DNA from: Streptomyces sp. NBC_00154 | GTDB lineage: Bacteria > Actinomycetota > Actinomycetes > Streptomycetales > Streptomycetaceae | Assembly (NCBI RefSeq): GCF_026342835.1 | Contig: NZ_JAPEMI010000001.1 | Span: 558,001-622,000 of the forward strand | Direction of reading: 5' to 3' | Length of the DNA stretch: 64,000 nucleotides | Part shown: piece after piece, positions 15,378-25,447 of the stretch | How the letters are laid out: each line of letters begins with the position of its first letter | Numbering within the stretch: position 1 is the first letter of the stretch | The notes under the pieces: model-generated | Seen by the model: only the letters and a program-made list of their open reading frames with translations | The model's database searches: none | Told to the model about the DNA's origin: nothing | Made by a program: the position numbers and the translations under genes

Positions 15378-16079
15378 GTGGGCACAGTCGTCGAGAGAGC
15401 GTTCCGGGGAGAGTTCGAGACGCACCTGACGGTGCGGCTCGACGCCGACACGGTCACCCGTGCACGCCTGGCGCGTTGGGCCGAACACCACGGCCTGAAG
15501 CTCACCCGCATCGTCCTGGACCGCGGCGCCATGCCCGACCAGCCCATGCTGACCGAGCAGGGCCGGGGCACCCTCGCCGAGCAGCGCGCCGCCGCCCGGC
15601 TCCGGTCGGCCGAACTGCGGGCGGCGGGCTTCTCCGTCGTACGGGTGAAGATCGAGGCGGCTCCGTGGAACGAGGACATACCGCGGACGACGGACGAGGC
15701 GGCCGAGCTGTCGCCGGTCTGCCACTTCGAGCACCACATCAAGCTGCTGCTGTCGGGTGAGCCGGAGGTGGCCTCGGCGCGGGCCGTGGCCCAGCGGCAC
15801 AGCGCGCATCTCTCCCGCAACGCCCGTCGCGCCGCCCGGCACGGGCGCCACGAACGGTTCGTCACCCAGCGCTGCCGCGCGGTCGGCCGCCCTGAGGCCC
15901 GCGCCCGGCTCGACGCCCTCCTCGGTGCGTTGGCCGCGGCCGGTCTCGAAGTGGCGGAGGTCGAGGAGGAGTTCGTGGTGCACGACGACCATCCGGCGGT
16001 GGACGCGGGATGGATCGACGAACGGACCGAGCAACGGGCCGGGGAGCGAGGCGAGCAGTGGACCGCGGTGACCGTATGA
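15378..16079 (+). CDS. Hypothetical protein with two homologous ~90-residue halves
   Basis: A 233-residue cytoplasmic protein of unknown function. The first half (about residues 9-92) and second half (about 115-205) share a pattern: F-E-x-H-L/I-x-V/L at the start, a helix rich in Ala/Arg, a Q-containing segment, then L-x-A-A-G-x-x-V-x-x-V-x-x-E. Compare LRAAGFSVVRVKIEAAPWNE with LAAAGLEVAEVEEEFVVHDD. This points to an internal duplication of one alpha/beta domain. GTG 15378 is preferred to GTG 15369 because GGTGGGG precedes it. The stop overlaps the next start (ATGA), so it is translationally coupled to the nucleotidyltransferase gene and may be its partner. Confidence 0.75.
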   Translation: MGTVVERAFRGEFETHLTVRLDADTVTRARLARWAEHHGLKLTRIVLDRGAMPDQPMLTEQGRGTLAEQRAAARLRSAELRAAGFSVVRVKIEAAPWNEDIPRTTDEAAELSPVCHFEHHIKLLLSGEPEVASARAVAQRHSAHLSRNARRAARHGRHERFVTQRCRAVGRPEARARLDALLGALAAAGLEVAEVEEEFVVHDDHPAVDAGWIDERTEQRAGERGEQWTAVTV

Positions 16080-17104
16080 GCGCGGCGGACCGGCCGTTCC
16101 CCGGCGAGCCGACCTTCCACGAGCCTTCCCTCGCACCGCGCTGGCGGACCGCCCGGCGCACCGTTCAGGACCATCTGCTCCAGGTGATCACCGAGTCGTC
16201 ATGGGGCGACGGTCTGATCCTGCGCGGCAGCCTGCCCCTCCAGGCCTGGGTGGGCGCCGCTGCCCGGGAACCGGGCGATCTGGACTGGATCGTGCTGGAG
16301 CCGTTGGCGGCCGACTTCGTCGACAGCCTCGACCCATATCCGTACGTCGACGGGATCGATGTCGTCCAGCAGTGGCCCGAAGCCGCGGACGGCGCGGCGG
16401 CCCCCGAGCTGTGGACGGACGGCGACAACCACGCCGCAGGCGGCCCGCGGCCCGCGCTCGCACCCGAGGGCCTGCGCTGGGTCGACTCCGACGCCCTGGA
16501 GCCGAGTCCCGAACCGCGGGACGAGGTCGTCGCAGCGCTCAAGGCAGGTCCGCCACCGCCCGAGGCCGTCCGGATCGATCCGGACGCGGTGACGGCGGAC
16601 GGCGTGTGGATGTACCGGACGTACGAGACGCCCGGCGTGCGCGTCGTCGTCCCGTGGCAGGCGGACGGGCTGCCGCCGGGCGAGCTGCGGATGGATTTCG
16701 CACAGGACGAGCGGCTGCCCGAGGCTCCGGTGTGGACGGCCTGCCCGCGGACCGACGGCGGGCCGCCCCTACTGGTGCGCACGGCAGGTCAAGGACTCTC
16801 GCTCGCCTGGAAGCTGCTGTGGCTCTCCGAGGACTGGCAGGCCGAGGGCCGGTCGGCGGCCAAGGATCTGTACGACGCGGTGCTGCTGGCAGAGCACCCG
16901 CGGACCCGGTTGTCGCCGCGGCTGCTGCGCACGGTGCTCGGCCCGCACGCATCCGGTTTCAGCCCGGAGGCGGTGCTGGACTGGCTGGTGGACTGGTCGG
17001 CGTTCCACGCGGAACACCGGTGGGTGCACGGTGATCCGGACAGGCTGCGGGCGCGGTTGGCCCGTGCGCTGGCCGCACTCCTGGACCGGGCTCCGGAGCG
17101 GTGA
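16076..17104 (+). CDS. AbiEii/AbiGii-like nucleotidyltransferase family protein
   Basis: A 342-residue protein with a minimal nucleotidyltransferase core near residues 40-75: LILRGSLPLQAWVG is the G-S/G helix start and EPGDLDWIVLEP carries the D-x-D-type metal ligands. Later segments (SLAWKLLWLSEDWQAEGRSA, AKDLYDAVLLAEH) match the helical part of AbiEii/AbiGii toxin-like proteins, where K and D-x-x-D residues contact the nucleotide. In AbiE systems such enzymes are toxins paired with an AbiEi antitoxin. The coupled upstream protein does not resemble AbiEi, so a toxin role is uncertain. Start ATG 16076 overlaps the upstream stop. Confidence 0.75.
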   Translation: MSAADRPFPGEPTFHEPSLAPRWRTARRTVQDHLLQVITESSWGDGLILRGSLPLQAWVGAAAREPGDLDWIVLEPLAADFVDSLDPYPYVDGIDVVQQWPEAADGAAAPELWTDGDNHAAGGPRPALAPEGLRWVDSDALEPSPEPRDEVVAALKAGPPPPEAVRIDPDAVTADGVWMYRTYETPGVRVVVPWQADGLPPGELRMDFAQDERLPEAPVWTACPRTDGGPPLLVRTAGQGLSLAWKLLWLSEDWQAEGRSAAKDLYDAVLLAEHPRTRLSPRLLRTVLGPHASGFSPEAVLDWLVDWSAFHAEHRWVHGDPDRLRARLARALAALLDRAPER

Positions 17105-17192
17105 CGGACCTGGCCGACCGGTCGGACACCGTCTCGGGGGCCGGTACCCGCGGCGGCGCACGACATCGGCCACCGCAGGTACCGGACACGGC

Positions 17193-17570
17193 TCACGGCT
17201 GGACGGTGATATGTCCGATCCCGGTGCCGAGGCCGGCGCAGTGCGCGGTGGACTGGCCGGACTGGCCCGGGTTGAGGGCGACGTGTTCACCGTCCACGTC
17301 CGGGGACCAGCCGCAGACCAGGTGCACCCAGAAGGTCTGCGCCGTGGTGCCGTTGTTCCGGCACAGCGCGTATCCCGTGTAGTCGTCGATCTCGTGCTTA
17401 CCGGTCTCGCAGGACAGACCGGGCGGCGTCGCCATGGGCGTGACAGCGGTGGCCGTGGTCGCGGGTACCGCGAGGGCGGCGGTCACCCCCGCGACCACAG
17501 CACCCCGCAGCACAGTCCTGGACACACTCCCCACGGACACGAACATGGGCATCGACATGAACAGCTTCAT
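17193..17570 (-). CDS. Small secreted protein with four cysteines
   Basis: A 125-residue protein. A long signal peptide covers about residues 1-45 (MKLFMSMPMF..., hydrophobic core VLRGAVVAGVTAALAVPA, predicted cut near ATTATA-V). The mature part of about 80 residues has four Cys (GLSCETG, ALCRNN, LVCGW, AHCAG), suggesting two disulfides, and looks beta-rich. There is no recognised domain. Start ATG 17570 follows GAGGAAAAG; the longer frame to 17657 lacks support. It is divergent from the next gene and converges with the nucleotidyltransferase gene. Confidence 0.75.
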   Translation of the reverse strand: MKLFMSMPMFVSVGSVSRTVLRGAVVAGVTAALAVPATTATAVTPMATPPGLSCETGKHEIDDYTGYALCRNNGTTAQTFWVHLVCGWSPDVDGEHVALNPGQSGQSTAHCAGLGTGIGHITVQP

Positions 17571-17774
17571 GTATCGCTTTTCCTCTTCGCGGTGACGAAC
17601 TCGGTGCCCCGACACCGTCCCCCACCATCCGTGACCAAAAACAGGGCAGGACCTCACCCTGTGTACGCGAGCGGGGTCCCGGGCCGAAATCGCGGCCGAT
17701 CCCGGCGCGGCGTACGCTCAGAAGGTCGGACCGCGGGTCTGAACGGTCCGACAGCCCCTGCCGAGGGAGGCGAC

Positions 17775-18519
17775 GTGACCGGCCCACACATCGGTATGCG
17801 CGTAACCGCCTGGGCAGCGACCGTCGTGCTCGGTCTCACGAGCGGCGGCGTGCTCGGCGCAGGTACGGCGCGGGCGGACGACCCCATCGACACCCTCTCC
17901 GCCCGGCAGATCGCCGATCGCTCCAGCGACGCGCTGCTGGGCGCGCGTTCCATGCACCTCAGCACCCGCAGTGCGCCGGCCGACGGCGGCGCGCCGACGA
18001 CCCTGGATCTCACCGTGGACCGGGCCGGCAACTGCGCGGGGTCGGTGGGCCTCGGCGGGAAGCAGGGGTCCGTACAGATCGTGAAGCGGGGCGACACTGT
18101 CTGGGTCAAACCGGATGCCGACTTCTGGAAGAGCCGGGACCCGAGCGTCGGCTCCGCCCTCGCCGCGATTCTGGCCGGGCGCTATATGAAGGGTTCGGCC
18201 TCGGATCCGCGGCTGAGCAGCCTGTCGAACGCCTGTGACCTGGACACGTTCCAGAAGGTGGTCAGCGACAACGCGACAACCGACAAGGGGACGCTGACGA
18301 AGGGAAAGAAGACCACACTCGCGGGGGCTCCTGTCGTCCCGCTGGTCCGGACGTGGCACGGTCAGAAGCTGACGATGTACGTCGCGGCCACGGGCAAGCC
18401 GTATCCGCTGAGGATCGATGTGACGGGCGGCTCGCCGAAGGCGGACGCGACCGTGGGCTTCTCCGCCTTCGACAAGCCGGTGCCCACGGCCACGCCGCCG
18501 CCGGACGAAACAGTCGACA

Positions 18520-18548
<29 letters not shown>
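17775..18548 (+). CDS. Secreted LppX/LprAFG-like protein
   Basis: A 257-residue exported protein. The signal peptide ends at about residue 35 (GAGTARADD, an A-x-A site), with no lipobox Cys, so it should be released or held by other means. The mature part (SSDALLGARSMHLS, GNCAGSVGLGGKQGSVQIVK, LRIDVTGG) resembles the LppX/LprF/LprG-type half-barrel fold that binds lipids in actinomycetes, although similarity is distant. A Pro/Thr-rich tail closes it. GTG 17775 follows GGGAGG. Its 3' end overlaps the convergent transporter gene by 29 bp. Confidence 0.75.
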
Positions 18549-20079
<1,531 letters not shown>

Positions 20080-20167
20080 GGCGGCTGGACCCTTCGCTCG
20101 GGAGCGGTGCCGTGCGGGGCTGTGAGGCGCGGGGGGATGGCGACGCGGGGGGATACGGAGTGGCGGG

Positions 20168-21166
20168 TCAGGACAGAGCGGGGATGATCTCGGAGCCGTA
20201 GGCGTCGATCGTTGCTTCGCGCGCGTCGTGCATGTTGTAGACCGCGAACTGGTCCACACCCAGGTCGCGCAGTGCCTGAAGCTTCTCGATGTGGGCCTCG
20301 GCGGGGCCCAGCAGGCAGAACCGGTCGACGATCTCGTCCGGCACGAAGGCGGTGTCCGGGTTGCCGGTGCGGCCGTGGTGGCTGTAGTCGTAACCGGACC
20401 GCCCGGCGATGTACTCGGTGAGGGCCTCCGGAACCAGCCCGGAGTGTGCGCCGTACCGGGACACCAGGTCCGCGACATGGTTGCCGACCATTCCGCCGAA
20501 CCAGCGGCACTGCTCCCGGGCATGGTCGAGGTCGTTGCCGACATAGGCGGGGGCCGCGACGCAGATGGTCACGGCTTCCGGGTCGCGGCCCGCCTCCGCC
20601 GCCGCGTCCCGTACCGCCTTGATCATCCACTCGGTGAGGTACGGGTCGGCGAGCTGGAGGATGAATCCGTCGGCCTTCTGCCCGGCGAGGGCGAGTGCCT
20701 TCGGACCGTACGCGGCCATCCAGACAGGCAGTTTGCCGTCCTTGATCCACGGGATCTGGACGCTCTGCCCGTCGACGGTCGCCTCCCGGCCCTCGGCGAG
20801 ATCGCGGATGACGTCGATGGCCTCGCCGAGGCGGGCCAGGGTGTTGGGCTTGCGTCCTGCGACCCGCATCGCCGAGTCGCCCCGGCCGATGCCGCAGACG
20901 GTGCGGTTGCCGTACATGTCGTTGAGGGTGGCGAAGGTGGAGGCGGTCACCTCCCAGGTGCGGGTGCCCGGGTTGGTGACCATGGGCCCGACGACGAGGC
21001 GTTCGGTGTGTTCGAGGATGCGGCTGTAGATGACGAACGGTTCCTGCCAGAGCACCGCCGAGTCGAAGGTCCACCCGTAGCGGAACCCGTTGCGTTCGGC
21101 GCGGCGCATCAGGCCGACGACGGCAGAGGCGGGCGGGTCGGTCTGGAGGACGAGTCCGAAGTCCAT
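20168..21166 (-). CDS. LLM-class F420-dependent oxidoreductase of the pyrimidine locus
   Basis: A 332-residue luciferase-like TIM-barrel protein. It has the family's N-terminal MDFGLVLQTDPPASAVVGL, the barrel segment LNDMYGNRTVCGIGRGDSAM, and VWMAAYGPKALALAGQKADG, where the cofactor phosphate binds. It resembles a group of predicted F420-dependent enzymes found beside dihydropyrimidinase genes. It may perform a reduction or oxidation step in pyrimidine/hydantoin breakdown; a substitute for dihydropyrimidine dehydrogenase is possible, since no such gene is visible. ATG 21166 follows AGGAG and lies 11 bp after the dihydropyrimidinase stop, in one operon. Confidence 0.88.
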   Translation of the reverse strand: MDFGLVLQTDPPASAVVGLMRRAERNGFRYGWTFDSAVLWQEPFVIYSRILEHTERLVVGPMVTNPGTRTWEVTASTFATLNDMYGNRTVCGIGRGDSAMRVAGRKPNTLARLGEAIDVIRDLAEGREATVDGQSVQIPWIKDGKLPVWMAAYGPKALALAGQKADGFILQLADPYLTEWMIKAVRDAAAEAGRDPEAVTICVAAPAYVGNDLDHAREQCRWFGGMVGNHVADLVSRYGAHSGLVPEALTEYIAGRSGYDYSHHGRTGNPDTAFVPDEIVDRFCLLGPAEAHIEKLQALRDLGVDQFAVYNMHDAREATIDAYGSEIIPALS

Positions 21167-21177
21167 GACAGGTGCTC

Positions 21178-22578
21178 CTAGTCCAGATACTGGCTGGTGG
21201 CGCGCGGGGTGTACATGCCGTGGCCGGCACGACCCGTGAACTTCCGCTGGTCGATGACGACTTCGCCGCGCGAGAGGACGGTGTCGACCTGCCCGGTGAG
21301 CTGCTTCCCCTCGTACGCCGAGTAGTCGACGTTCATGTGATGGGTCTCCGCGGAGAGAGTCTGCTCGGCGTGCGGGTCGTAGATGACGACATCGGCGTCG
21401 GCGCCCGGGGCGATGGTGCCCTTCTTCGGGTAGAGACCGAACATCCGGGCCGGGGAGGCGCAGGCGATCTCGATCCAGCGGCGGCGGGAGATCCGGCCTT
21501 CCACGACCGCCTGATGCAGCAGGTCCATCCGGTTCTCCACACCGGGCATCCCGTTCGGGATCTTCGAGAAGTCGCCGCGGCCCATCTCCTTCTGACCGGA
21601 GAAACAGAACGGGCAGTGGTCGGTGGAGACGACCTGGAGCTCGTTGTTTCGCAGGCCCCGCCAGAGCGCCTCCTGGTGCTCCCTGGGCCGCAACGGGGTG
21701 GAGCAGACGTACTTGGCGCCCTCGAAGTCCGGCTCGGCGAGGTTGTCGGTGGAGAGGAAGAGGTATTGCGGGCACGTCTCGCCGAAGACCGGAAGTCCCT
21801 TGTGGCGGGCGGCCGCCAGTTCGGCGACGGCCTCGTCGGCGGAGACATGCACGACGTACAGCGGGGATCCGGCGACGCGGGCGAGCTGGATGGCGCGGTG
21901 GGTGGCCTCGGCCTCCAGCGCCACCTTGCGGACGTCGCCGTGGTAGCGCGGGTCGGTGCGGCCCGCGGCCAGCGCCTGCTCGACGAGGACGTCGATCGCG
22001 ATGCCGTTCTCGGCATGCATCATGATCAGCCCGCCGTTGCCGGCGGCCCGTTGCATGGCCCGCAGGATCTGACCGTCGTCGCTGTAGAAGACACCGGGGT
22101 AGGCCATGAACAGCTTGAAGGAGGTGACGCCCTCCGAGACCAGCAGGTCCATCTCCCCCAGCGTGGACTCGTTCACGTCGGAGAGGATCATGTGGAAGGA
22201 ATAGTCGATCGCGCAGTTGCCGTCGGCCTTCGCGTACCAGGCGTCGAGCCCCTCACGGACCGCGCGCCCCACGGACTGGATGGCGAAGTCGATGATCGTG
22301 GTGGTGCCGCCCCAGGCGGCCGCCCTGGTCCCGGTCTCGAAGGTGTCGGCGGCGTAGGTGCCGCCGAACGGCATCTCCATGTGCGTATGCGCGTCGACGC
22401 CGCCGGGGATGACGTACTTGCCGGTGGCGTCGATGGTCCGGTCGGCGGTCCAGCTCTCGGCCGCGTCGGTGCCGTGCGCGGCGAGTGCGGCGATGCGGCC
22501 GCCCTCGATGAGTACGTCTGCATGCAGTTCGTCGGACGCGGTGATGACGAGGCCGCCGTGGATGACGGTGCGGCTCAT
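21178..22578 (-). CDS. hydA: Dihydropyrimidinase (D-hydantoinase)
   Basis: A 466-residue cyclic amidohydrolase that opens 5,6-dihydrouracil or hydantoin rings to N-carbamoyl-beta-amino acids. The binuclear metal site is clear: H-x-H in GGVDAHTHMEMPFGG, the carboxylated Lys in TSFKLFMAYPG, further His in MMHAENG and YVVHVSADEA, and the Asp in VVSTDHCPF. Length and order match the family. ATG 22578 follows GAGGAGGGG. It is the first gene of a three-gene operon (with the LLM oxidoreductase and NCS1 permease). The palindrome TCTACGCACGTAGA lies 29 bp upstream. Confidence 0.93.
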   Translation of the reverse strand: MSRTVIHGGLVITASDELHADVLIEGGRIAALAAHGTDAAESWTADRTIDATGKYVIPGGVDAHTHMEMPFGGTYAADTFETGTRAAAWGGTTTIIDFAIQSVGRAVREGLDAWYAKADGNCAIDYSFHMILSDVNESTLGEMDLLVSEGVTSFKLFMAYPGVFYSDDGQILRAMQRAAGNGGLIMMHAENGIAIDVLVEQALAAGRTDPRYHGDVRKVALEAEATHRAIQLARVAGSPLYVVHVSADEAVAELAAARHKGLPVFGETCPQYLFLSTDNLAEPDFEGAKYVCSTPLRPREHQEALWRGLRNNELQVVSTDHCPFCFSGQKEMGRGDFSKIPNGMPGVENRMDLLHQAVVEGRISRRRWIEIACASPARMFGLYPKKGTIAPGADADVVIYDPHAEQTLSAETHHMNVDYSAYEGKQLTGQVDTVLSRGEVVIDQRKFTGRAGHGMYTPRATSQYLD

Positions 22579-22606
22579 GTACCCCTCCTCACTGTGGCGG
22601 AATGGG

Positions 22607-22620
22607 TCTACGCACGTAGA
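22607..22620. promoter_or_regulatory. Palindromic operator TCTACGCACGTAGA, dihydropyrimidinase operon
   Basis: A perfect 6-2-6 inverted repeat, TCTACG-CA-CGTAGA, 29 bp before the hydA start. An extra half-site CGTAGA lies at 22640-22645. The identical 14-mer occurs upstream of the ureidopropionase operon at 25215-25228. It is a strong candidate binding site for the locus regulator, which is not encoded beside it. Confidence 0.8.
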
Positions 22621-22645
22621 CAAGGTGCGTGGTGAAGAACGTAGA

Positions 22646-22943
22646 AGTGGGTTACCCACTGTGGCAATACCACTGCGGCTAACCGCTGAAGACGTTTCCG
22701 TTTCCGGGCACGGCATACACCGTCGGCCCAAAGCCGACACCGCGTCACGTCGTATACATCGGTGCGTGGCTGTGGCGGCAGGTGAGCCGTCCGGCGCGAC
22801 GGGCCGGGTCCGGGTGAGCGGGTCCGCCGTACCCCACGGGGCGAGGCGCGCCGGGGCGCCACGACCGGGAAAGGACGACGGCACCCCCGCTTCGGACCGT
22901 GATCAGAGACGGATTCATCGCCCCGGCCGCGGCGTGCGGCCCC
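22646..22943. other. Spacer between the two pyrimidine operons
   Basis: About 300 bp without a supported gene. It probably contains the rest of the dihydropyrimidinase promoter (GGGTTACCCACTGTGGCAATACCACTG near 22650-22676 has short dyads) and GC-rich filler. Antisense frames here have low-complexity composition. Confidence 0.5.
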
Positions 22944-23007
22944 GGAGGACGCCGGATTCAGGCGTCCTCCTTCGCGGGTGTCCGGCGGATCGGGGCCGGA
23001 CACCCGC
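22944..23007. terminator. Two strong tandem hairpins after the aminotransferase operon
   Basis: The first hairpin has a perfect 10-bp stem (GGAGGACGCC at 22944-22953 with GGCGTCCTCC at 22961-22970, 7-base loop). The second has a perfect 13-bp stem (22974-22986 with 22995-23007, 8-base loop). They lie 42 bp beyond the stop of the aminotransferase gene. No U-tract is obvious, as is usual in high-GC actinomycetes. Confidence 0.75.
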
Positions 23008-23048
23008 CGGCCGTGACTCGGGGCCGGGTTGTCGGTGAGTCGGGCTCC

Positions 23049-24332
23049 TCACTCCACCGCGTGCAACGCGTCGGCAAGGATCCTCGCCCCCTCCTCCGCC
23101 TCGGCGATGGACAGCGACAGCGGCGGGGCGATCCGCAGCACACTGGTGTTGTGCCCGCCGCCCTTGCCGAGGAGCAGCCCGCCCTCGCGGGCCGCTTCGA
23201 GTACGGCGGTCGCCGCCTCCGGGTTGGCCTCGTCGGTTCCGGGCTTCACCAGCTCGATGCCGATCATCAGGCCCCGGCCGCGCACTTCGCGTACGCACTC
23301 CACTCCGGCGCCGATCGCCCGCAGCCGTTCGATGAGCAGTCCGCCGACGCGTCGCGCGTTGCGCTGGAGGTCGTGTTCCAGAAGGTACGAGAGGTTGGCC
23401 AGGCCTGCCGCCATGGTGACCGGCGAGCCGCCGAACGTCGAAATGGAGTTGGCGTCCAGGCAGTTCATGACGTCGGCTCGGGCCACGACACCGCCGATCG
23501 ACATGCCGTTGCCGATGCCCTTGGCGAAGGTGAGCATGTCCGGCGGGCCGTTACGGTCGTGCGCCTGCCAGCCCCAGAAGTGTTCGCCGGTACGGCCCCA
23601 GCCGGTCTGCACCTCGTCGGAGATCCACAGGATGCCGTGCCGGCTGAGCACTTCACGGAACGCGGCGAACAGGCCGTCGGGCGGGGAGGTGAATCCACCG
23701 ACGCCCTGGATGGGTTCGGCGATCAGCGCGGCGGCACCACGGGTGTGCCCGAGCAGATCCTCCAGATCGGCCACGCACGCCTTGATGAACTGTGCGTCGC
23801 TGAGTTCCGCGTACGGTCCCCGGGTGCGGACGCCGCCGTGGACGTAGAGCGTCTGCAGCGGGGACAGACTCGTGGGCGACCAGGCCTTGTTACCGGTGAT
23901 GGAGACGGCCGAGAACGACCTGCCGTGGTAGCTGTTGCGCATCGCCAGGATCTGGTTCGAGCTGCGGTACGTGGTGGCGAGCAGCAGGGCCGTGTCGTTG
24001 GCCTCGGTGCCGGAGGTGGTGAAGAAGACCCGGGCGTCCGGGATGCCGGAGAGCGTGGCGATGCGCTCGGCGAGTTCGACCATCGGCCGGTTGAGGTAGA
24101 GCGTCGAGGAGTGGATCAACCGCCCGGCCTGCTCACTGACCGCCTTGGTCACTTCTGGCAGGGCGTGTGCGGTCATCGTGGTGAGGATGCCGCCGAAGAA
24201 GTCGAGGTAACGGTTGCCGTCCGCGTCCCAGACATGGCGGCCCTCGCCGTGGGTGAGCTCCAGGGGGTGCCGGTAGTAGAGCGCGAGCCAATCGGGGCTG
24301 ACGGCGAGATGGCGGTGGTGCAGGCTGTTCAC
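23049..24332 (-). CDS. Class III (PLP) aminotransferase, probable beta-alanine aminotransferase
   Basis: A 427-residue fold-type I aminotransferase of the omega-transaminase class. The cofactor Lys lies in LTFAKGIGNGMSIGG, the Asp contacting the pyridine ring in WISDEVQTGWGRTG, and the phosphate-binding TTSGTEANDTAL is present. It begins with GTG 24332 overlapping the stop of the ureidopropionase gene (GTGA), so the two are coupled. In this context it should move the amino group of beta-alanine (or beta-aminoisobutyrate) to a keto acid, giving malonate semialdehyde. AGXT2-like glyoxylate aminotransferases are the nearest alternative reading. Confidence 0.9.
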   Translation of the reverse strand: MNSLHHRHLAVSPDWLALYYRHPLELTHGEGRHVWDADGNRYLDFFGGILTTMTAHALPEVTKAVSEQAGRLIHSSTLYLNRPMVELAERIATLSGIPDARVFFTTSGTEANDTALLLATTYRSSNQILAMRNSYHGRSFSAVSITGNKAWSPTSLSPLQTLYVHGGVRTRGPYAELSDAQFIKACVADLEDLLGHTRGAAALIAEPIQGVGGFTSPPDGLFAAFREVLSRHGILWISDEVQTGWGRTGEHFWGWQAHDRNGPPDMLTFAKGIGNGMSIGGVVARADVMNCLDANSISTFGGSPVTMAAGLANLSYLLEHDLQRNARRVGGLLIERLRAIGAGVECVREVRGRGLMIGIELVKPGTDEANPEAATAVLEAAREGGLLLGKGGGHNTSVLRIAPPLSLSIAEAEEGARILADALHAVE

Positions 24333-25171
24333 GGCTCCACCAGTCCTTCGTACGCGTCGGGGCGGCGGTCCCGGTAGAACGCCCACTGCTGGCGCACCTC
24401 CTCGATGAGACCGAAGTCGAGGTCGCGGACCAGGAGTTCCTCCTCCTTGTCGCTGGCAACCTCCCCGACGAACTGGCCGCGCGGGTCCACGAAGTAGCTG
24501 GTTCCGTAGAAGTCGTTGTCGCCGTACTCCTCCTGACCGACGCGGTTGATCGCGGCGATGAAGTATTCGTTGGCGACGGCGGACGCCGGTTGTTCCAGCT
24601 GCCAGAGGTAGCTGGACAGGCCTCGCGAGGTGGCCGACGGGTTGTACACCAACTGGGCTCCGTTGAGACCGAGTTGACGCCACCCTTCGGGGAAGTGCCG
24701 GTCGTAGCAGATATAGACGCCGACCTTGCCGACAGCGGTGTCGAAGACCGGCCAGCCGGCGTTTCCGGGCTTGAAGTAGTACTTCTCCCAGAACCCCTTG
24801 ACCTGCGGGATGTGGTGCTTGCGGTACTTGCCGAGGTACGAGCCGTCGGCGTCGATCACGGCGGCGGTGTTGAAATAGAAGCCGGACTGCTCGATCTCGA
24901 AGACCGGCACGACGATCACCATGCCCGTCTCACGGGCGAGCTCCTGCATCCGCCGGACGGTCGGCCCGTCCGGGACGGCCTCGGCCCAGCGGTAGTGCTC
25001 GGGCTCCTGGACCTGGCAGAAGTAGGGGGCGTTGAACACCTCCTGGAAGCCGATGATCTTCGCCCCCTGCCGGGCGGCCTCGCGAGCATGCTCCTCGTGC
25101 TTGGCGATCATGGATTCGGTGTCGCCGGTCCAGGTCGCCTGGACGAGTGCGGCGCGTACGACGTGGGACAT
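24329..25171 (-). CDS. Beta-ureidopropionase-like nitrilase superfamily amidohydrolase
   Basis: A 280-residue carbon-nitrogen hydrolase. The Glu-Lys-Cys triad is visible: E in IIGFQEVFNAPYF, K in YRKHHIPQVKG and the nucleophile C in YICYDRHFPEGWR. The closest functional classes are beta-ureidopropionase and N-carbamoylputrescine amidase. The neighbours favour removal of the carbamoyl group from N-carbamoyl-beta-alanine, releasing CO2 and ammonia. ATG 25171 follows AAGGAG. It is first in a two-gene operon with the aminotransferase, under the operator at 25215-25228. Confidence 0.9.
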   Translation of the reverse strand: MSHVVRAALVQATWTGDTESMIAKHEEHAREAARQGAKIIGFQEVFNAPYFCQVQEPEHYRWAEAVPDGPTVRRMQELARETGMVIVVPVFEIEQSGFYFNTAAVIDADGSYLGKYRKHHIPQVKGFWEKYYFKPGNAGWPVFDTAVGKVGVYICYDRHFPEGWRQLGLNGAQLVYNPSATSRGLSSYLWQLEQPASAVANEYFIAAINRVGQEEYGDNDFYGTSYFVDPRGQFVGEVASDKEEELLVRDLDFGLIEEVRQQWAFYRDRRPDAYEGLVEP

Positions 25172-25214
25172 GAGCTGCTCCTTCGACGCGGCGTCAGAGA
25201 GCCTCTACGCGTTT

Positions 25215-25228
25215 TCTACGCACGTAGA
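25215..25228. promoter_or_regulatory. Palindromic operator TCTACGCACGTAGA, ureidopropionase operon
   Basis: The same perfect 14-mer as at 22607-22620, here 44 bp before the ureidopropionase start. An additional half-site TCTACG lies at 25204-25209, on the gene-proximal side. The shared site indicates that both operons answer to one regulator. Confidence 0.8.
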
Positions 25229-25447
25229 TTCGGTGCATAGGAGGAGAACGTAAGCCCCGCCACACGGCGGGGCAAGACCATCGCCGTGAACCGGCTGAGT
25301 CGATCACGTTTCATACCCGTGCGGTCCACACTTTCCAACACCTCGCGCCCCGGGCGCACGCTCAGGCCTCAAGGGCAGCACCGTCCCCCACCCCGTGTCC
25401 GCACCACATGGCGCCACCTCCACGGACCGGGCCTCACCGGATGCCCT

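Noticed and set aside
16076..17104. Classical AbiE toxin-antitoxin system
   Set aside because: The nucleotidyltransferase fits only loosely, and the coupled partner does not resemble the AbiEi antitoxin and has no winged-helix start.
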